From Peptococcaceae bacterium (GTDB lineage Bacteria; Bacillota; Peptococcia; DRI-13; PHAD01): a stretch of DNA of 43,994 bases. Positions 7,953-16,365 of this stretch are shown one piece after another. The position numbers were made by a program, and so were the translations under genes. Within the stretch, counting starts at the first letter, position 1. The number at the start of each line of letters is the position of its first letter. The notes under the pieces are model-generated. The model saw only the letters and a program-made list of their open reading frames with translations. It made no database searches and was not told the DNA's origin. The stretch is from positions 1 to 43,994 of the forward strand of contig JANLFJ010000025.1 in the NCBI GenBank assembly GCA_024655825.1. The letters run 5' to 3'.

Positions 7953-9113
7953 CTAAAGAACGCTGTTCTTCACCCAAACATATCCTTCCATGATGCGGCG
8001 CGCCGTCCTGTCATAAGCCGCACGCTGCAGTTTGACCCCTTCAGGCGTGATTTCAGCCTTGGCCTCAACTTCAATCACGCCGCCCGGATGACCGATCCTG
8101 AGAAGCGTCTTCTTCTTCGCTTCGCCGGACAAGAGGTCGTAAACAATGGTGCCGGGTATTCTGGCCGCTGCTCCCGTGCAGACGGTCCCCGTGCCGGGGT
8201 AAGTCTTGTGCATGCGCAGCATGAAGAGAAGGCGAGAAACAATATCCGCGTCGGAAGCGTTTACCGTTTCGCCTGTTAAGAAAGACTTGTACGCGGCCGG
8301 CTTGCTGACAATAGCGAAAAACGGTATATACGGGCTCTTTTTCGTCGCTTCTTCCAGTGTTTTGGCCAGGCCGATCTTGATGGTAGCCGTGCCGCGGATG
8401 GCCTCGATCTTTTTCATCAGTTCCTTGTCGGCCTCGATCTCGGCGGGCGTCTCGGTACCTACCATCCCCAGGCTTTTTGCTTCGATGAATACCAGGGGGT
8501 TGGCGGCGTCGACTATTGAGACTTCAAATTTGCCGTACCCGGCCACATCCAGGACATCCTTGGAATTACCGGTGGGCAGGAGTTTCCCGGTAATTGCCCC
8601 GGCGGAATCGGAAAAGTCAAGCATGATCTTGGCCCCGGTTCCGGGTACCCCGTCGATCCTGTGGGTGCCCTCGACGGCGGCTTTCCCGCCCACTACCGGG
8701 ACATCAGCAATAATGATGCTGTTGGTGTTGGTCTGGTGGATGCGCACCTTGGTGACAGGCTCCTTCGCTTCCACCATACCCTCGTCGATGGCGAAAGGCC
8801 CGACTCCTGCCGAGATATTGCCGCAGTTCCCGCCGAAGTCGACAAAGTCGGTCTCGAAGCTGACCTGCGCGAAGGTGTAGTCCACGTCAGCGTCCGGCCG
8901 GGTCGGCGGCCCGATAATGGCTAGCTTGCTCGTCAGGACGTCCGCGCCGCCCAGGCCGTCGATCTGCCTCAAGTCGGGGCTGCCGAAGATCGCCCTGATC
9001 ACCTTATCCCTTTTTTCGGGATCGGCCGGAAGCTCGTTCCTCTTGATGAAGATTCCCTTGCTCGTTCCTCCCCGGTGGATTACCACCCGGTAAGGCGTCA
9101 TCTGTGGATGCAT
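7953..9113 (-). CDS. PrpF-fold isomerase (methylaconitate / methylitaconate isomerase-like)
   Basis: Member of the PrpF / 3-methylitaconate delta-isomerase / 4-oxalomesaconate tautomerase family, which has the diaminopimelate-epimerase fold and moves a double bond in unsaturated di- or tricarboxylates. 386 residues. RGGTSKG is at 14-20 with the conserved Lys19, and GGNCGN at 94-99 with Cys97; the pseudo-repeat segment GTGTVCTGAAARIPGT occurs later. I chose ATG at 9113 because GGAGGG lies seven bases upstream; an in-frame ATG at 9128 overlaps that site. It sits between the aconitase-like pair and the MmgE/PrpD genes. In Eubacterium barkeri such an isomerase (Mii) supplies dimethylmaleate hydratase; in the methylcitrate cycle PrpF supplies aconitase. 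Both readings fit. Confidence 0.85.
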   Translation of the reverse strand: MHPQMTPYRVVIHRGGTSKGIFIKRNELPADPEKRDKVIRAIFGSPDLRQIDGLGGADVLTSKLAIIGPPTRPDADVDYTFAQVSFETDFVDFGGNCGNISAGVGPFAIDEGMVEAKEPVTKVRIHQTNTNSIIIADVPVVGGKAAVEGTHRIDGVPGTGAKIMLDFSDSAGAITGKLLPTGNSKDVLDVAGYGKFEVSIVDAANPLVFIEAKSLGMVGTETPAEIEADKELMKKIEAIRGTATIKIGLAKTLEEATKKSPYIPFFAIVSKPAAYKSFLTGETVNASDADIVSRLLFMLRMHKTYPGTGTVCTGAAARIPGTIVYDLLSGEAKKKTLLRIGHPGGVIEVEAKAEITPEGVKLQRAAYDRTARRIMEGYVWVKNSVL

Positions 9114-9141
9114 AATCTTCCCTCCCATTCCTTAATAGTCT

Positions 9142-9645
9142 TTACCTTTTAAAACCCGTTCTTTTTTCCAACTGCCGAACAAGCCCTCCCGCCTCGATCA
9201 GTTCCAGGATCGGGCCGGGGAGGACGGACCCGCGGTACTCGCTGTTTTGGGTAATATTTTTAATAATCCCTGTCAGGGGATAAATCTCCAGTTCGTCCCC
9301 ATCGTTAACCTGCGCCGCTGCCGTCGATTCGATCACCGGCAGCCCAATATTTATGGCGTTGCGGTAGAAGATGCGGGCAAAAAATTCGGCCACCACCGCA
9401 CCCACACCGGCGTGTTTCAAAGCTATGGGCGCCGTCTCCCTGCTGGAACCGGATCCAAAATTTTTTCCCGCCACGATGATATCCCCGGGGCGCATCTTTT
9501 TGGGGAAATCGGGATCCACCCCCTCCATGGCGTGGGCCGCCATGTCCGCATAAGAAAGCTCCATGTACTGGGCAGGCGAGATCAGGTCCGTATTGATATT
9601 GTCGCCGTATTTGTGCACTCGCCCCCTGATGATGTATTCTTCCAT
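9142..9645 (-). CDS. Aconitase-like hydratase, small subunit (LeuD/DmdB-type)
   Basis: Small swivel subunit of a two-subunit [4Fe-4S] hydro-lyase, 167 residues, the usual LeuD-like length. The substrate-recognition loop GKNFGSGSSRE is at 60-70, and DNINTDLISPAQY near 15-27 is typical. I place the start at 9645 (ATG after a GGGGGAT site); the open frame continues upstream into the large-subunit gene but without family similarity. It follows the large subunit by 14 bases. 3-Isopropylmalate dehydratase is the formal alternative, but no leuA or leuB is present and the operon is catabolic. A dimethylmaleate hydratase or methylaconitate hydratase role is more likely. Confidence 0.85.
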   Translation of the reverse strand: MEEYIIRGRVHKYGDNINTDLISPAQYMELSYADMAAHAMEGVDPDFPKKMRPGDIIVAGKNFGSGSSRETAPIALKHAGVGAVVAEFFARIFYRNAINIGLPVIESTAAAQVNDGDELEIYPLTGIIKNITQNSEYRGSVLPGPILELIEAGGLVRQLEKRTGFKR

Positions 9646-9659
9646 TTTAAAATCCCCCT

Positions 9660-10922
9660 TTACAGGTAACGGCGCGGGTCGGCGATCCGCCCTTCCAGCG
9701 CCGAGGCGGCTACCGTGGCGGGCGAAGCCAGGTAAACCTGAGCCTCTTGGCTGCCCATCCTGCCGTTGAAATTGCGGTTGGTTGAAGAAATGCAGCACTC
9801 TCCGGCACCCAAAACCCCGGAATGTACACCCAAGCAGGCCCCGCAGCTCGGCGCCAGGATCACCGCTCCCGCTTCCACCAGCGTGTCAAGGATACCCGCC
9901 TTGGAAGCTTTCAGCCAGACATCCTGCGAAGCCGGGCTTACCAGCAGGCGGCAGTAAGGCGCCACCTTTTTACCCCGCAGTATTTCCGCGGCCACCTCCA
10001 GGTCGTTCAAACGGCCGCCTGTGCAGGACCCCAAGTAAGCCTGGTCTATTTTTATCCCTGATACAGCATCGACCGGTTTTACGTTATCCACTTCGTGGGG
10101 ACAAGCCACCATCGGAGCGAGCTCGCCCGCATCGTAATACATTTCGCTGGCGTAAACGGCGTCCGGGTCGCTGGCAATCTCCCGGCTGTAATCTCTCTTT
10201 CCAATGGACTCCAGGTACTCAAAAACTTTTTCATCCGGTTCGATCATGCCTGTTTTGGCACCCGCCTCCACCGCCATATTGGTGATGCACATTCGCTCGT
10301 CAAGCGGCAACCTGCGGACGGCGTTACCGCTAAATTCCATCACCTTGTAGGTAGCCCCGGCATGGCCGATGTCTCCGATGCTTTTCAGGATCATGTCTTT
10401 GGCCATCACGCCCCTGCCGGGAACGCCGTTCCAGACGAATTTCATCGTTTCCGGGACCCGTAGCCATATTTCACCCGTGATGAGCACACCGAGCATTTCG
10501 GTTGAACCTATGCCGGTGCCGAAACACCCGAAAGCCCCGGCCGTGCAGGTGTGAGAATCGGTCCCCACCAGCAGTGTGCCGGGCAAGGCGAATCCGTTTT
10601 CCGCCAGCACCTGGTGGCACGGTCCCCGCCCCTCAAAGAAGTTTTTTATCCCGTATTCGCGCGCCCAGTTCCTGGTAAACGCGAGTATATCGGCTTGCTT
10701 GACGTTGGCAGCCGGCGAATAATGGTCAGATATTATCACGACCCTGTCCTTGTCCCAGATGGAAGCTCCCAGCCTTTTCATCTCGGCGGCTATTTCCACC
10801 CTGGGACCGAGGATGTCGTCCATCATGGCGCAGTCCACCCCGGCCACGACTATATCGCCCGCCGAAACTTCCCTTTTCCCCGCTTTCTTTGCCAGTATCT
10901 TTTCAGCTATGGTTTTTCCCAC
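9660..10922 (-). CDS. Aconitase-like hydratase, large [4Fe-4S] subunit (LeuC/DmdA-type)
   Basis: Catalytic subunit of 420 residues. The three cluster cysteines are Cys300 in LGSCTGGR and Cys360/Cys363 in APSCGACLG; GTDSHTCTAGAFG (120-132) is the usual substrate-site segment. SCTGG replaces the commoner SCTNG, a variation that may mark a different substrate from isopropylmalate. The start is GTG at 10922 with GAGGTGA seven bases upstream. It is the first gene of the leftward run and lies 73 bases downstream of a -24/-12 promoter. With the small subunit, the isomerase and the lyase it could hydrate dimethylmaleate to dimethylmalate as in nicotinate-fermenting Eubacterium barkeri, or take the place of AcnD in a methylcitrate-like route. 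Confidence 0.87.
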   Translation of the reverse strand: MGKTIAEKILAKKAGKREVSAGDIVVAGVDCAMMDDILGPRVEIAAEMKRLGASIWDKDRVVIISDHYSPAANVKQADILAFTRNWAREYGIKNFFEGRGPCHQVLAENGFALPGTLLVGTDSHTCTAGAFGCFGTGIGSTEMLGVLITGEIWLRVPETMKFVWNGVPGRGVMAKDMILKSIGDIGHAGATYKVMEFSGNAVRRLPLDERMCITNMAVEAGAKTGMIEPDEKVFEYLESIGKRDYSREIASDPDAVYASEMYYDAGELAPMVACPHEVDNVKPVDAVSGIKIDQAYLGSCTGGRLNDLEVAAEILRGKKVAPYCRLLVSPASQDVWLKASKAGILDTLVEAGAVILAPSCGACLGVHSGVLGAGECCISSTNRNFNGRMGSQEAQVYLASPATVAASALEGRIADPRRYL

Positions 10923-10995
10923 TAGCGGCTCACCTCATTTTGCTTTTGACAAGCCAGGTTTTTATCAGCACAACATTACGCAATTTATTTTAAGA

Positions 10996-11011
10996 TGCAA
11001 AAATTATGCCA
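10996..11011 (-). promoter_or_regulatory. Sigma-54 (-24/-12) promoter of the leftward catabolic operon
   Basis: On the minus strand the sequence is TGGCATAATTTTTGCA, matching TGGCAC-N5-TTGCA at all but one position, with the invariant GG and GC ten bases apart. Transcription would start near 10984, about 60 bases before the GTG start of the large hydratase subunit. It lies after the terminator of the activator gene, so the operon is independently started. Confidence 0.85.
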
Positions 11012-11043
11012 TACTGAAAACCCATCCCTTTTGCGGGATATGT

Positions 11044-11071
11044 AAAAAAGGGCGTGTTTCAGCAGCCCTTT
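11044..11071 (-). terminator. Intrinsic terminator of the sigma-54 activator gene
   Basis: On the minus strand a 7-bp stem (AAAGGGC / GCCCTTT) with an 11-base loop runs directly into further T residues, six in a row. It starts 35 bases past the stop codon of the activator gene and separates it from the catabolic operon promoter. Confidence 0.7.
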
Positions 11072-11105
11072 CTCACCTTAAAAATGAAACATTTTTTAAT
11101 CTCTT

Positions 11106-13010
11106 TTAGGAAATGTTAGCGCTCCTCCACAGGGTCGTCCGGCTTATACCGAGTTTTTCGGCTATTTTCGCCTTCTGGCGGGGAAAAATGGATTCCAGCT
11201 TATCAACGAGCGCCGGGGAAAGGTCCTTTCCCTTCTTGTCCGGCCGGTAATTGTACTGCCTGACAATATCATCAAACAGCCTGTCTTCTTCTATCGATGA
11301 AATAACCATTTCCCTGATCACATCGTCGTTCAGGGCGTCCATGCTTTTATTCTTGAAAAACAGGCTGAACCTCTCCGCCACGTTTTGCAGTTCCCTGATG
11401 TTCCCGGGCCAGGAATAGGAAGTCAAAACCTGCCCGGCGCATTCGGCGATGTTATCGGTAAAATATTTCACGTTAAAATACTTTTTCAAGAAATGCATGA
11501 ACAGGTCGACGATATCCTCCTTGCGCTGCCGCAGGGGAGGGATGGTCAGGTGAAAAACGTTCAGCCGGTAATAAAGGTCGTCGCGGAAATCGTGCGGTAT
11601 CTTGTCCTCGATCCTGATGTTTGTAGCGGCAATAATCCTTACATCCACAGGTATGACCCGGTCCCCGCCCACTTTCATTACTTCTTTTTCCTGCAAAACC
11701 CGCAGCAGCCGCGCCTGCAGGCCCCGCGAGATTTCCCCGATTTCGTCGAGAAAGATGGTCCCTTCATGGGCTATCTCAAAAAGCCCTGTCTTGCCGCCTT
11801 TACGGCTGCCGGTGAACGCACCCTCTTCGTACCCGAACAGTTCGCTCTCCAGCAGGTTTTCAGGCAGAGCGGCGCAGTTGATGGCCACGAAAGGCCTGTT
11901 TTGCCGGGCGCTGTAATTGTGAATGCTCTGGGCAAAAAGCTCTTTGCCCACGCCCGTTTCCCCGTAAATGAGGATGTTGGAATTGGTTTTGGCGTACAGC
12001 TTGGCTTTTTCCACTTCTTCCCGCAGTATTTTTGACTTGCCGATGATGTTGGCGAAAGTGGCCTTGGCGGTGAACCCCTTTTGCTTGGTAAGCAGGCGAA
12101 TTGCCTGCTCGGTTTTCTGGATTTCGGACACCTTCTGGAAAGTCGCCACGGTCCCCACAACCGAACTGTTGATTTCAATGGGCACTTTGTTGACCACAAT
12201 TTCAATACCGTTTACGTTTTCCACCGCTCCGATCACAGGGTTGACAGATCCACCGCTGCAGTCCATGCTTATTTCCGGAAGGACTTCGGAAACCGGCTGT
12301 CCCAGGACTTTGCCGGCATTCACTCCCAGGATTTTTTCGGCGCTAGGATTGTAAATTATTACGCAGCCGGATGAGTCAGTGGCAATCACTCCGCCTTGCG
12401 AGAAGTCGAGTATGGCTTCCATGGTCTTCGTGCGCTCTTTTTCCTTGCGCAGGGCAAGGGCCATTTGCTTGGCCTCCTTGATGGCGCTGATAATCGTTTC
12501 TTCTCCGGGATAAATCAAGATACTGGGAATATGCAGCGACTCCGCTATTTCATTGGAAAGGCTTGCTCCGACTACCACGTCAATCCCCGCGGCCTTAAGC
12601 CGCTCCTCAAGTTCGGCGCGTTCCCGGAAAACTATGGGCACCGCTTCCACACCCGTAATCTTTTTTAGCTTCGGCAGGTTGCAGAAAATCGGTTTTTGGT
12701 AGCTGACCATTGCAATCTTCTCACCCATGGCCTTGGCCTTCAGTACCGCCTCGATATAGTCGACGGCGGTCAGCTGGATTTTGACCACAGGATACTGGTG
12801 AGCCCGAACAACGGCGGCATTGGCCCCTCCTCCCACGAAAACCTCGATGCCGTCCTCGTAAGCCTGCTTTACCTTGGCCAGCAGGGTTTCCATCAGGCCT
12901 TCAAAAATGGTCACCTCCAAATCCGGGTCGTTTATCTTTTCGATGGCATCGCGAGTTAGATTGTTCAGCAAGCCATAAGTCAAACAACCGATCCGCACTT
13001 TCCTCATCAA
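11106..13010 (-). CDS. PrpR-like sigma-54-dependent transcriptional activator
   Basis: 634 residues in four parts: an N-terminal PrpR_N-type sensor (about 1-190), a PAS domain (about 197-295), an AAA+ domain (about 318-560) and a C-terminal Fis-type helix-turn-helix (about 600-634). Walker A is GETGVGKE at 350-357, the sigma-54 contact loop is GAFTGS at 397-402, and Walker B is FLDEIGE at 420-426. PrpR_N domains sense small carboxylates (2-methylcitrate in PrpR itself). The gene lies between the catabolic operon and the lyase gene, and both of these have -24/-12 promoters, so it most likely activates both. Its own promoter was not identified in the AT-rich stretch at 13011-13140. Confidence 0.9.
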   Translation of the reverse strand: MMRKVRIGCLTYGLLNNLTRDAIEKINDPDLEVTIFEGLMETLLAKVKQAYEDGIEVFVGGGANAAVVRAHQYPVVKIQLTAVDYIEAVLKAKAMGEKIAMVSYQKPIFCNLPKLKKITGVEAVPIVFRERAELEERLKAAGIDVVVGASLSNEIAESLHIPSILIYPGEETIISAIKEAKQMALALRKEKERTKTMEAILDFSQGGVIATDSSGCVIIYNPSAEKILGVNAGKVLGQPVSEVLPEISMDCSGGSVNPVIGAVENVNGIEIVVNKVPIEINSSVVGTVATFQKVSEIQKTEQAIRLLTKQKGFTAKATFANIIGKSKILREEVEKAKLYAKTNSNILIYGETGVGKELFAQSIHNYSARQNRPFVAINCAALPENLLESELFGYEEGAFTGSRKGGKTGLFEIAHEGTIFLDEIGEISRGLQARLLRVLQEKEVMKVGGDRVIPVDVRIIAATNIRIEDKIPHDFRDDLYYRLNVFHLTIPPLRQRKEDIVDLFMHFLKKYFNVKYFTDNIAECAGQVLTSYSWPGNIRELQNVAERFSLFFKNKSMDALNDDVIREMVISSIEEDRLFDDIVRQYNYRPDKKGKDLSPALVDKLESIFPRQKAKIAEKLGISRTTLWRSANIS

Positions 13011-13251
13011 ACCGCCCCCCCGTTATAAAATATTTATTTGGATTCAGTGTTTATATTTTAAATTGCTAATTTTTACTCTATTTTTATCTTCTTTCGATTG
13101 CCGTCCTTTATTATTATACAATTTTTCTCCCCGCTTTGTACGATTGAGAAAAAATTAACTTAGTTTCACCTCGCCGGTTTTTTTTTAAAATTAAACATTA
13201 TCCCCGGCAAGGTTTACGTTGGAAATATTGAAAACAGGCTTTTTCTCCAAA

Positions 13252-13267
13252 TGGCACAAATATTGCA
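13252..13267 (+). promoter_or_regulatory. Sigma-54 (-24/-12) promoter of the lyase gene
   Basis: TGGCACAAATATTGCA is a perfect match to TGGCAC-N5-TTGCA. The predicted start site is near 13278, about 37 bases before the ATG of the lyase gene. The rest of the 304-base gap between the activator and lyase genes (13011-13314) is AT-rich and presumably holds activator sites; I could not define a convincing repeated operator there. Confidence 0.9.
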
Positions 13268-13314
13268 TTATATATTTTTTATAGCAAAAATTTTCAACAG
13301 GTGGTGCATTTAAT

Positions 13315-14211
13315 ATGGAAAAAACAACAACAAAGCTCCGCAAGCTGCTGGCCAGGGATAAAATCCTTGTTGCTCCAGGCACCCATGACGTCCTCACGGC
13401 AAAGATCATCGAAAAAGAGGGGTTTGAGGCCGTTTACATGACTGGTTACGGCACATCGGCAAGCGTCCTTGGCCAGCCGGACGTAGGTCTTTTAACCATG
13501 ACGGAAATGGTGCAACGGGCTTCCAACATTGCGGAAGCGATAACCGTGCCCCTTATCGCCGACGGCGATACCGGCTACGGCAACGCCGTCAACGTGGCCC
13601 GGACAGTGCGGGAGTACGAAAAAGCGGGAGTAGCCTGCATCCAACTGGAAGACCAGGTGGCTCCCAAAAAGTGCGGCCACATGATGGGCCGGCAGATCAT
13701 TTCGGCGGAAGAAATGGTGGGCAAGATCAAGGCCGCCTGCGACGCCAGGAGAGACCCTGATTTTATGATCATGGCCAGGACGGACGCCCGGACCAACTAC
13801 GGCATCGAAGAAGCCCTCGAAAGAGGTAAACTATACGAGGAAGCTGGGGCGGATATCCTCTTCATCGAGTCGCCGGAATCAATCGAGGAGATGAAGATGA
13901 TCACAAAAAGCTTCAAGGTTCCGGTGCTGGCCAACATGCTGGAACACGGCAGGACGCCTCTCCTTTCGGCCAAGGAACTGGAGGAGATCGGCTATGACCT
14001 GGTCATCTTCTGCGTGGCTTCCACCTACGTGGCGGCCAAAGCCGTCACCGACCTGATGCGGACGCTGAAAAAGGAAGGCACGACCAAAAATTACCTGGAT
14101 AAAATGATCACCTTTGAAGACTTCAATAAGCTGATCGGTCTCCCTGAAATAAGGAAAATGGAACAAAAGTACGCCACCGGCCGGAACATCGACGCCCCCG
14201 AAGGGCGCTGA
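13315..14211 (+). CDS. Isocitrate-lyase-family C-C lyase, 2,3-dimethylmalate lyase-like
   Basis: 298 residues of the isocitrate lyase / PEP mutase superfamily. The Mg-binding ADGDTG is at 82-87, QLEDQ at 110-114, and the catalytic-loop motif KKCGHMMG at 118-125 with Cys120. PrpB-type methylisocitrate lyases carry KRCGHRPN here, whereas dimethylmalate lyase and petal-death-type proteins carry CGHMxG, so I favour cleavage of 2,3-dimethylmalate to pyruvate and propionate; methylisocitrate lyase remains possible. The start has a GGTGG site. The gene reads away from the activator gene, has its own perfect sigma-54 promoter and ends at a strong terminator, so it is a single-gene unit of the same regulon as the leftward operon. 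Confidence 0.85.
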   Translation: MEKTTTKLRKLLARDKILVAPGTHDVLTAKIIEKEGFEAVYMTGYGTSASVLGQPDVGLLTMTEMVQRASNIAEAITVPLIADGDTGYGNAVNVARTVREYEKAGVACIQLEDQVAPKKCGHMMGRQIISAEEMVGKIKAACDARRDPDFMIMARTDARTNYGIEEALERGKLYEEAGADILFIESPESIEEMKMITKSFKVPVLANMLEHGRTPLLSAKELEEIGYDLVIFCVASTYVAAKAVTDLMRTLKKEGTTKNYLDKMITFEDFNKLIGLPEIRKMEQKYATGRNIDAPEGR

Positions 14212-14227
14212 CGCTCATAAGAATTTT

Positions 14228-14280
14228 AGCACAAAAAGCAAAGCGGCCCACCATTGTTGGGCCGCTCCGTTTTTTGTGCT
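14228..14280. terminator. Bidirectional intrinsic terminator between convergent genes
   Basis: A 9-bp GC-rich stem (AGCGGCCCA / TGGGCCGCT, 7-base loop) is flanked by an outer A-run and T-run that also pair (AGCACAAAAA / TTTTTGTGCT). It can terminate the lyase gene from the left and the leftward metallo-hydrolase gene from the right. Confidence 0.9.
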
Positions 14281-14282
14281 GG

Positions 14283-15263
14283 TTACCGTTTCAAGGAAAA
14301 CACCGCTGTCCCGTCCTTTGCCGTTTTTTTAACCTTACCCCTGTCAAGAAGGTATTTCAGGTGCGCCATGGCCTCACCCGCCGCAAACCATTTCTGGGCC
14401 AAGGGGAATTGTTCCCAGGAGCGGAAAGTGAGGTCCCAGGACATGCAGCTGGCTACTTCATAAGCGCTCATCTCCCCATCCCGCAGGATGGCGAGGATCT
14501 CGTCCAGCCTTGTTTGATGGTGGGCCTTCAGCTCGGCGATCCTTTTCCGGCAGCCGGCGAGCAATCTCCGGTGGCCCGGCAAGACCAGGTCAATCTCCAT
14601 CCCGCTCACCTTATCCAGGCTTTTCAGGTAATCGCCTAGCGAATCGAGGTTTTCCTCCCACAAGGAAATGTTGGGCGTGATGTCGTCAAGGATATGATCG
14701 CCGGAAAACAGTATTTTTTGTCCGGCTTCGTAAAGGCACATGTGCTGCGGGGTATGGCCGGGCGTTTGCACGCAGGTGAACACATAGTCTCCCACCGCGA
14801 TCTCATCGCCGTCGGCGACATGTGCAAAGTTCACTTTTTTCTCCGCACCGTACCTGTTGCCGGGATGGTCTTTCAGGGCCTCCTCCAGGTGGGCGGCGGA
14901 GAAACCGTGCAGGCGAAACAGCGAACCGATGTTCTGCCAGTACGCCCTCTGCCTCATTTTGTCGATCAACTCCGCGTCCGCCCTGCTGCAATACACGCGC
15001 GAACCGCCGCCGGCTAAAGAGGCCAGAAGACCATAGTGATCGGCATGGCAATGCGTGATAAAAAACTCTGTTTCACTCAAGTCTACCTGAAGTTCTCGCA
15101 GACCTTCCAGCAGGTATTCCCTGCATTCCGGCCTGTTAAAACCGCTGTCCACCAGGAGGTTTTTACCGCGGCCCCTGATCAGGTATGAATTCAGATACTT
15201 CAAAGGATTGCCCGGAAGCGGGACTTCAATCCTGTATATTCCTGCAGCCACTTCTTGAACCAA
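14283..15263 (-). CDS. Metallo-beta-lactamase-fold hydrolase
   Basis: About 326 residues. Metal ligands are visible in HCHADH, PGHTPQH, SGDH and PGHRR. After the catalytic domain there is a C-terminal region of about 90 residues (HHQTRLDEILAILRDG onward) that looks like the winged-helix tail found in a broad subgroup of these hydrolases related to LACTB2. The likely start is TTG at 15263, with GAGGTG at good distance; a GTG three codons upstream lies inside that site. It stands alone, reading leftward into the shared terminator. Substrate unknown; hydrolysis of a thioester, lactone or phosphodiester are all possible. Confidence 0.78.
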   Translation of the reverse strand: MVQEVAAGIYRIEVPLPGNPLKYLNSYLIRGRGKNLLVDSGFNRPECREYLLEGLRELQVDLSETEFFITHCHADHYGLLASLAGGGSRVYCSRADAELIDKMRQRAYWQNIGSLFRLHGFSAAHLEEALKDHPGNRYGAEKKVNFAHVADGDEIAVGDYVFTCVQTPGHTPQHMCLYEAGQKILFSGDHILDDITPNISLWEENLDSLGDYLKSLDKVSGMEIDLVLPGHRRLLAGCRKRIAELKAHHQTRLDEILAILRDGEMSAYEVASCMSWDLTFRSWEQFPLAQKWFAAGEAMAHLKYLLDRGKVKKTAKDGTAVFSLKR

Positions 15264-15366
15264 CGAAAACACCTCGCTAATTAATAAAATTTCGCCAGAA
15301 TTTTAGATTTGCTTTTCAAGTTATTCCGCACTTCATGGGCAAGTTCCTCTTTTTAAAGCAAAATAT

Positions 15367-16242
15367 TTATTTCAAGTTTTGGTCGACAATTGCCCGCAGG
15401 CTGTCGCTTTTCAAGAGCCAGCGTCCCGCCAGCCCGTTACGCGCTACGGCAATTTCGCCAGACCTTGTTCTTTTTCCGCTTTCTCCAGGGTAGTACAGGG
15501 AAAGCTGGAGCCGGTAGACCTTGCAGTCAGCCCCGGCTTCTTTTTCGAGGAGAGAGAGTTTATCTATCGCCATGCGGGGAAGTCTTCCCAGCATTTTTTG
15601 TCCCACCAGCCAGTAACTTGCCTCCGAATCGTCCAGTCCCAAGGAGGCTATTCCTGCATCGTCCTGGTCGAAAGCCGTAAAGACCAGCCAGACAGCCTGT
15701 TCTGGTCCGGCTTGGAGGAACGGTTTTTCCGGCTGGCCGGCGGCCTTCCAAACCATCATCTGGTGTGCCGTGTCCACCTTTCCACTCGCGTGTGTGCGGC
15801 TGTTTAGGAAATGGACGCAAAAATGCCCCGGAAAGTCGTTCCCCCTGATTTTTCCGGCGCCGTGAGGCATCCCGTTGATGGAAGCGGCTATTCGCCGGAA
15901 CCCGGCTTCCAGCACCACAGCCCGCCGCTGCCAGCTCCACCTGTCGCCGTAAATTCCCCTCAGGACCCGCGTGTCCTCTGCCGTTAACGGCTGCACATCG
16001 GCATGGTAAGTCCCTCCTCTCCTCTGTACCTGGAACCTTTTCCCCGTATCCACATCTGTGAGATAAGCGGAGACATACACTGGGAAGAGCGTTTTCGCTT
16101 CTTCCCATGATAGGGCTTCGCCGTAGAGCCTGCTGCCTTTGCTGTCCTGGTTTCTCTCCCAGCCCGGCTCGTTTTTGCCGGAAAGGGAAAAAAACCGCCA
16201 GGCCGCAGCCAGCAAAACAAGTGTGAAAATAAATTTCGTCAT
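15367..16242 (-). CDS. Secreted or membrane-anchored protein of unknown function
   Basis: About 291 residues from ATG 16242, with an N-terminal hydrophobic segment (FIFTLVLLAAAWRFF) that looks like a signal anchor. The central part contains TYHADVQPLTAEDT, a conserved-looking INGMPHG, and GHFCVHFLNSRTH followed by DTAHQ. I recall a similar block in other secreted Firmicute proteins near cell-wall-binding domains, but no reaction is established. The clustered His, Cys, Asp and Ser could be a metal or catalytic site. The upstream extension would begin with a poorly supported TTG, and the ATG itself has a weak ribosome site, so the start is uncertain. It is divergent from the GH26-type gene. Confidence 0.6.
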   Translation of the reverse strand: MTKFIFTLVLLAAAWRFFSLSGKNEPGWERNQDSKGSRLYGEALSWEEAKTLFPVYVSAYLTDVDTGKRFQVQRRGGTYHADVQPLTAEDTRVLRGIYGDRWSWQRRAVVLEAGFRRIAASINGMPHGAGKIRGNDFPGHFCVHFLNSRTHASGKVDTAHQMMVWKAAGQPEKPFLQAGPEQAVWLVFTAFDQDDAGIASLGLDDSEASYWLVGQKMLGRLPRMAIDKLSLLEKEAGADCKVYRLQLSLYYPGESGKRTRSGEIAVARNGLAGRWLLKSDSLRAIVDQNLK

Positions 16243-16337
16243 TTTTCGTTTCAAGGTCAAACACCAACTCAACTTTCACGTTCTTTATTATTATTTGATA
16301 TGAGAAACAGCCTGTCACCATGTCTAAAACATCGTGC

Positions 16338-16343
16338 TATAAT
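16338..16343 (+). promoter_or_regulatory. -10 element of the GH26-type gene
   Basis: A perfect TATAAT lies 23 bases before the proposed TTG start of the secreted glycosidase gene. No good -35 hexamer is seen at 16-18 bases upstream, so the promoter may need an activator or an alternative sigma contact. Confidence 0.45.
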
Positions 16344-16365
16344 AGCAAGGAAAGGAGGAGATTTT

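Noticed and set aside
9646-9798. The small hydratase subunit frame stays open for 51 codons upstream of the proposed start
   Set aside because: The extra part overlaps the large-subunit gene, has no family similarity, and a good ribosome site precedes the ATG at 9645.
9142-10922. Leucine biosynthesis 3-isopropylmalate dehydratase (leuCD)
   Set aside because: No leuA, leuB or ilv genes nearby, a SCTGG variant at the cluster site, and a catabolic sigma-54 operon context all argue against it, although the fold is the same.
11055-11091. Inverted TGTTTCA / TGAAACA pair upstream of the operon promoter as a possible activator site
   Set aside because: The first copy lies in the loop of the activator gene terminator and no matching pair occurs before the lyase promoter.
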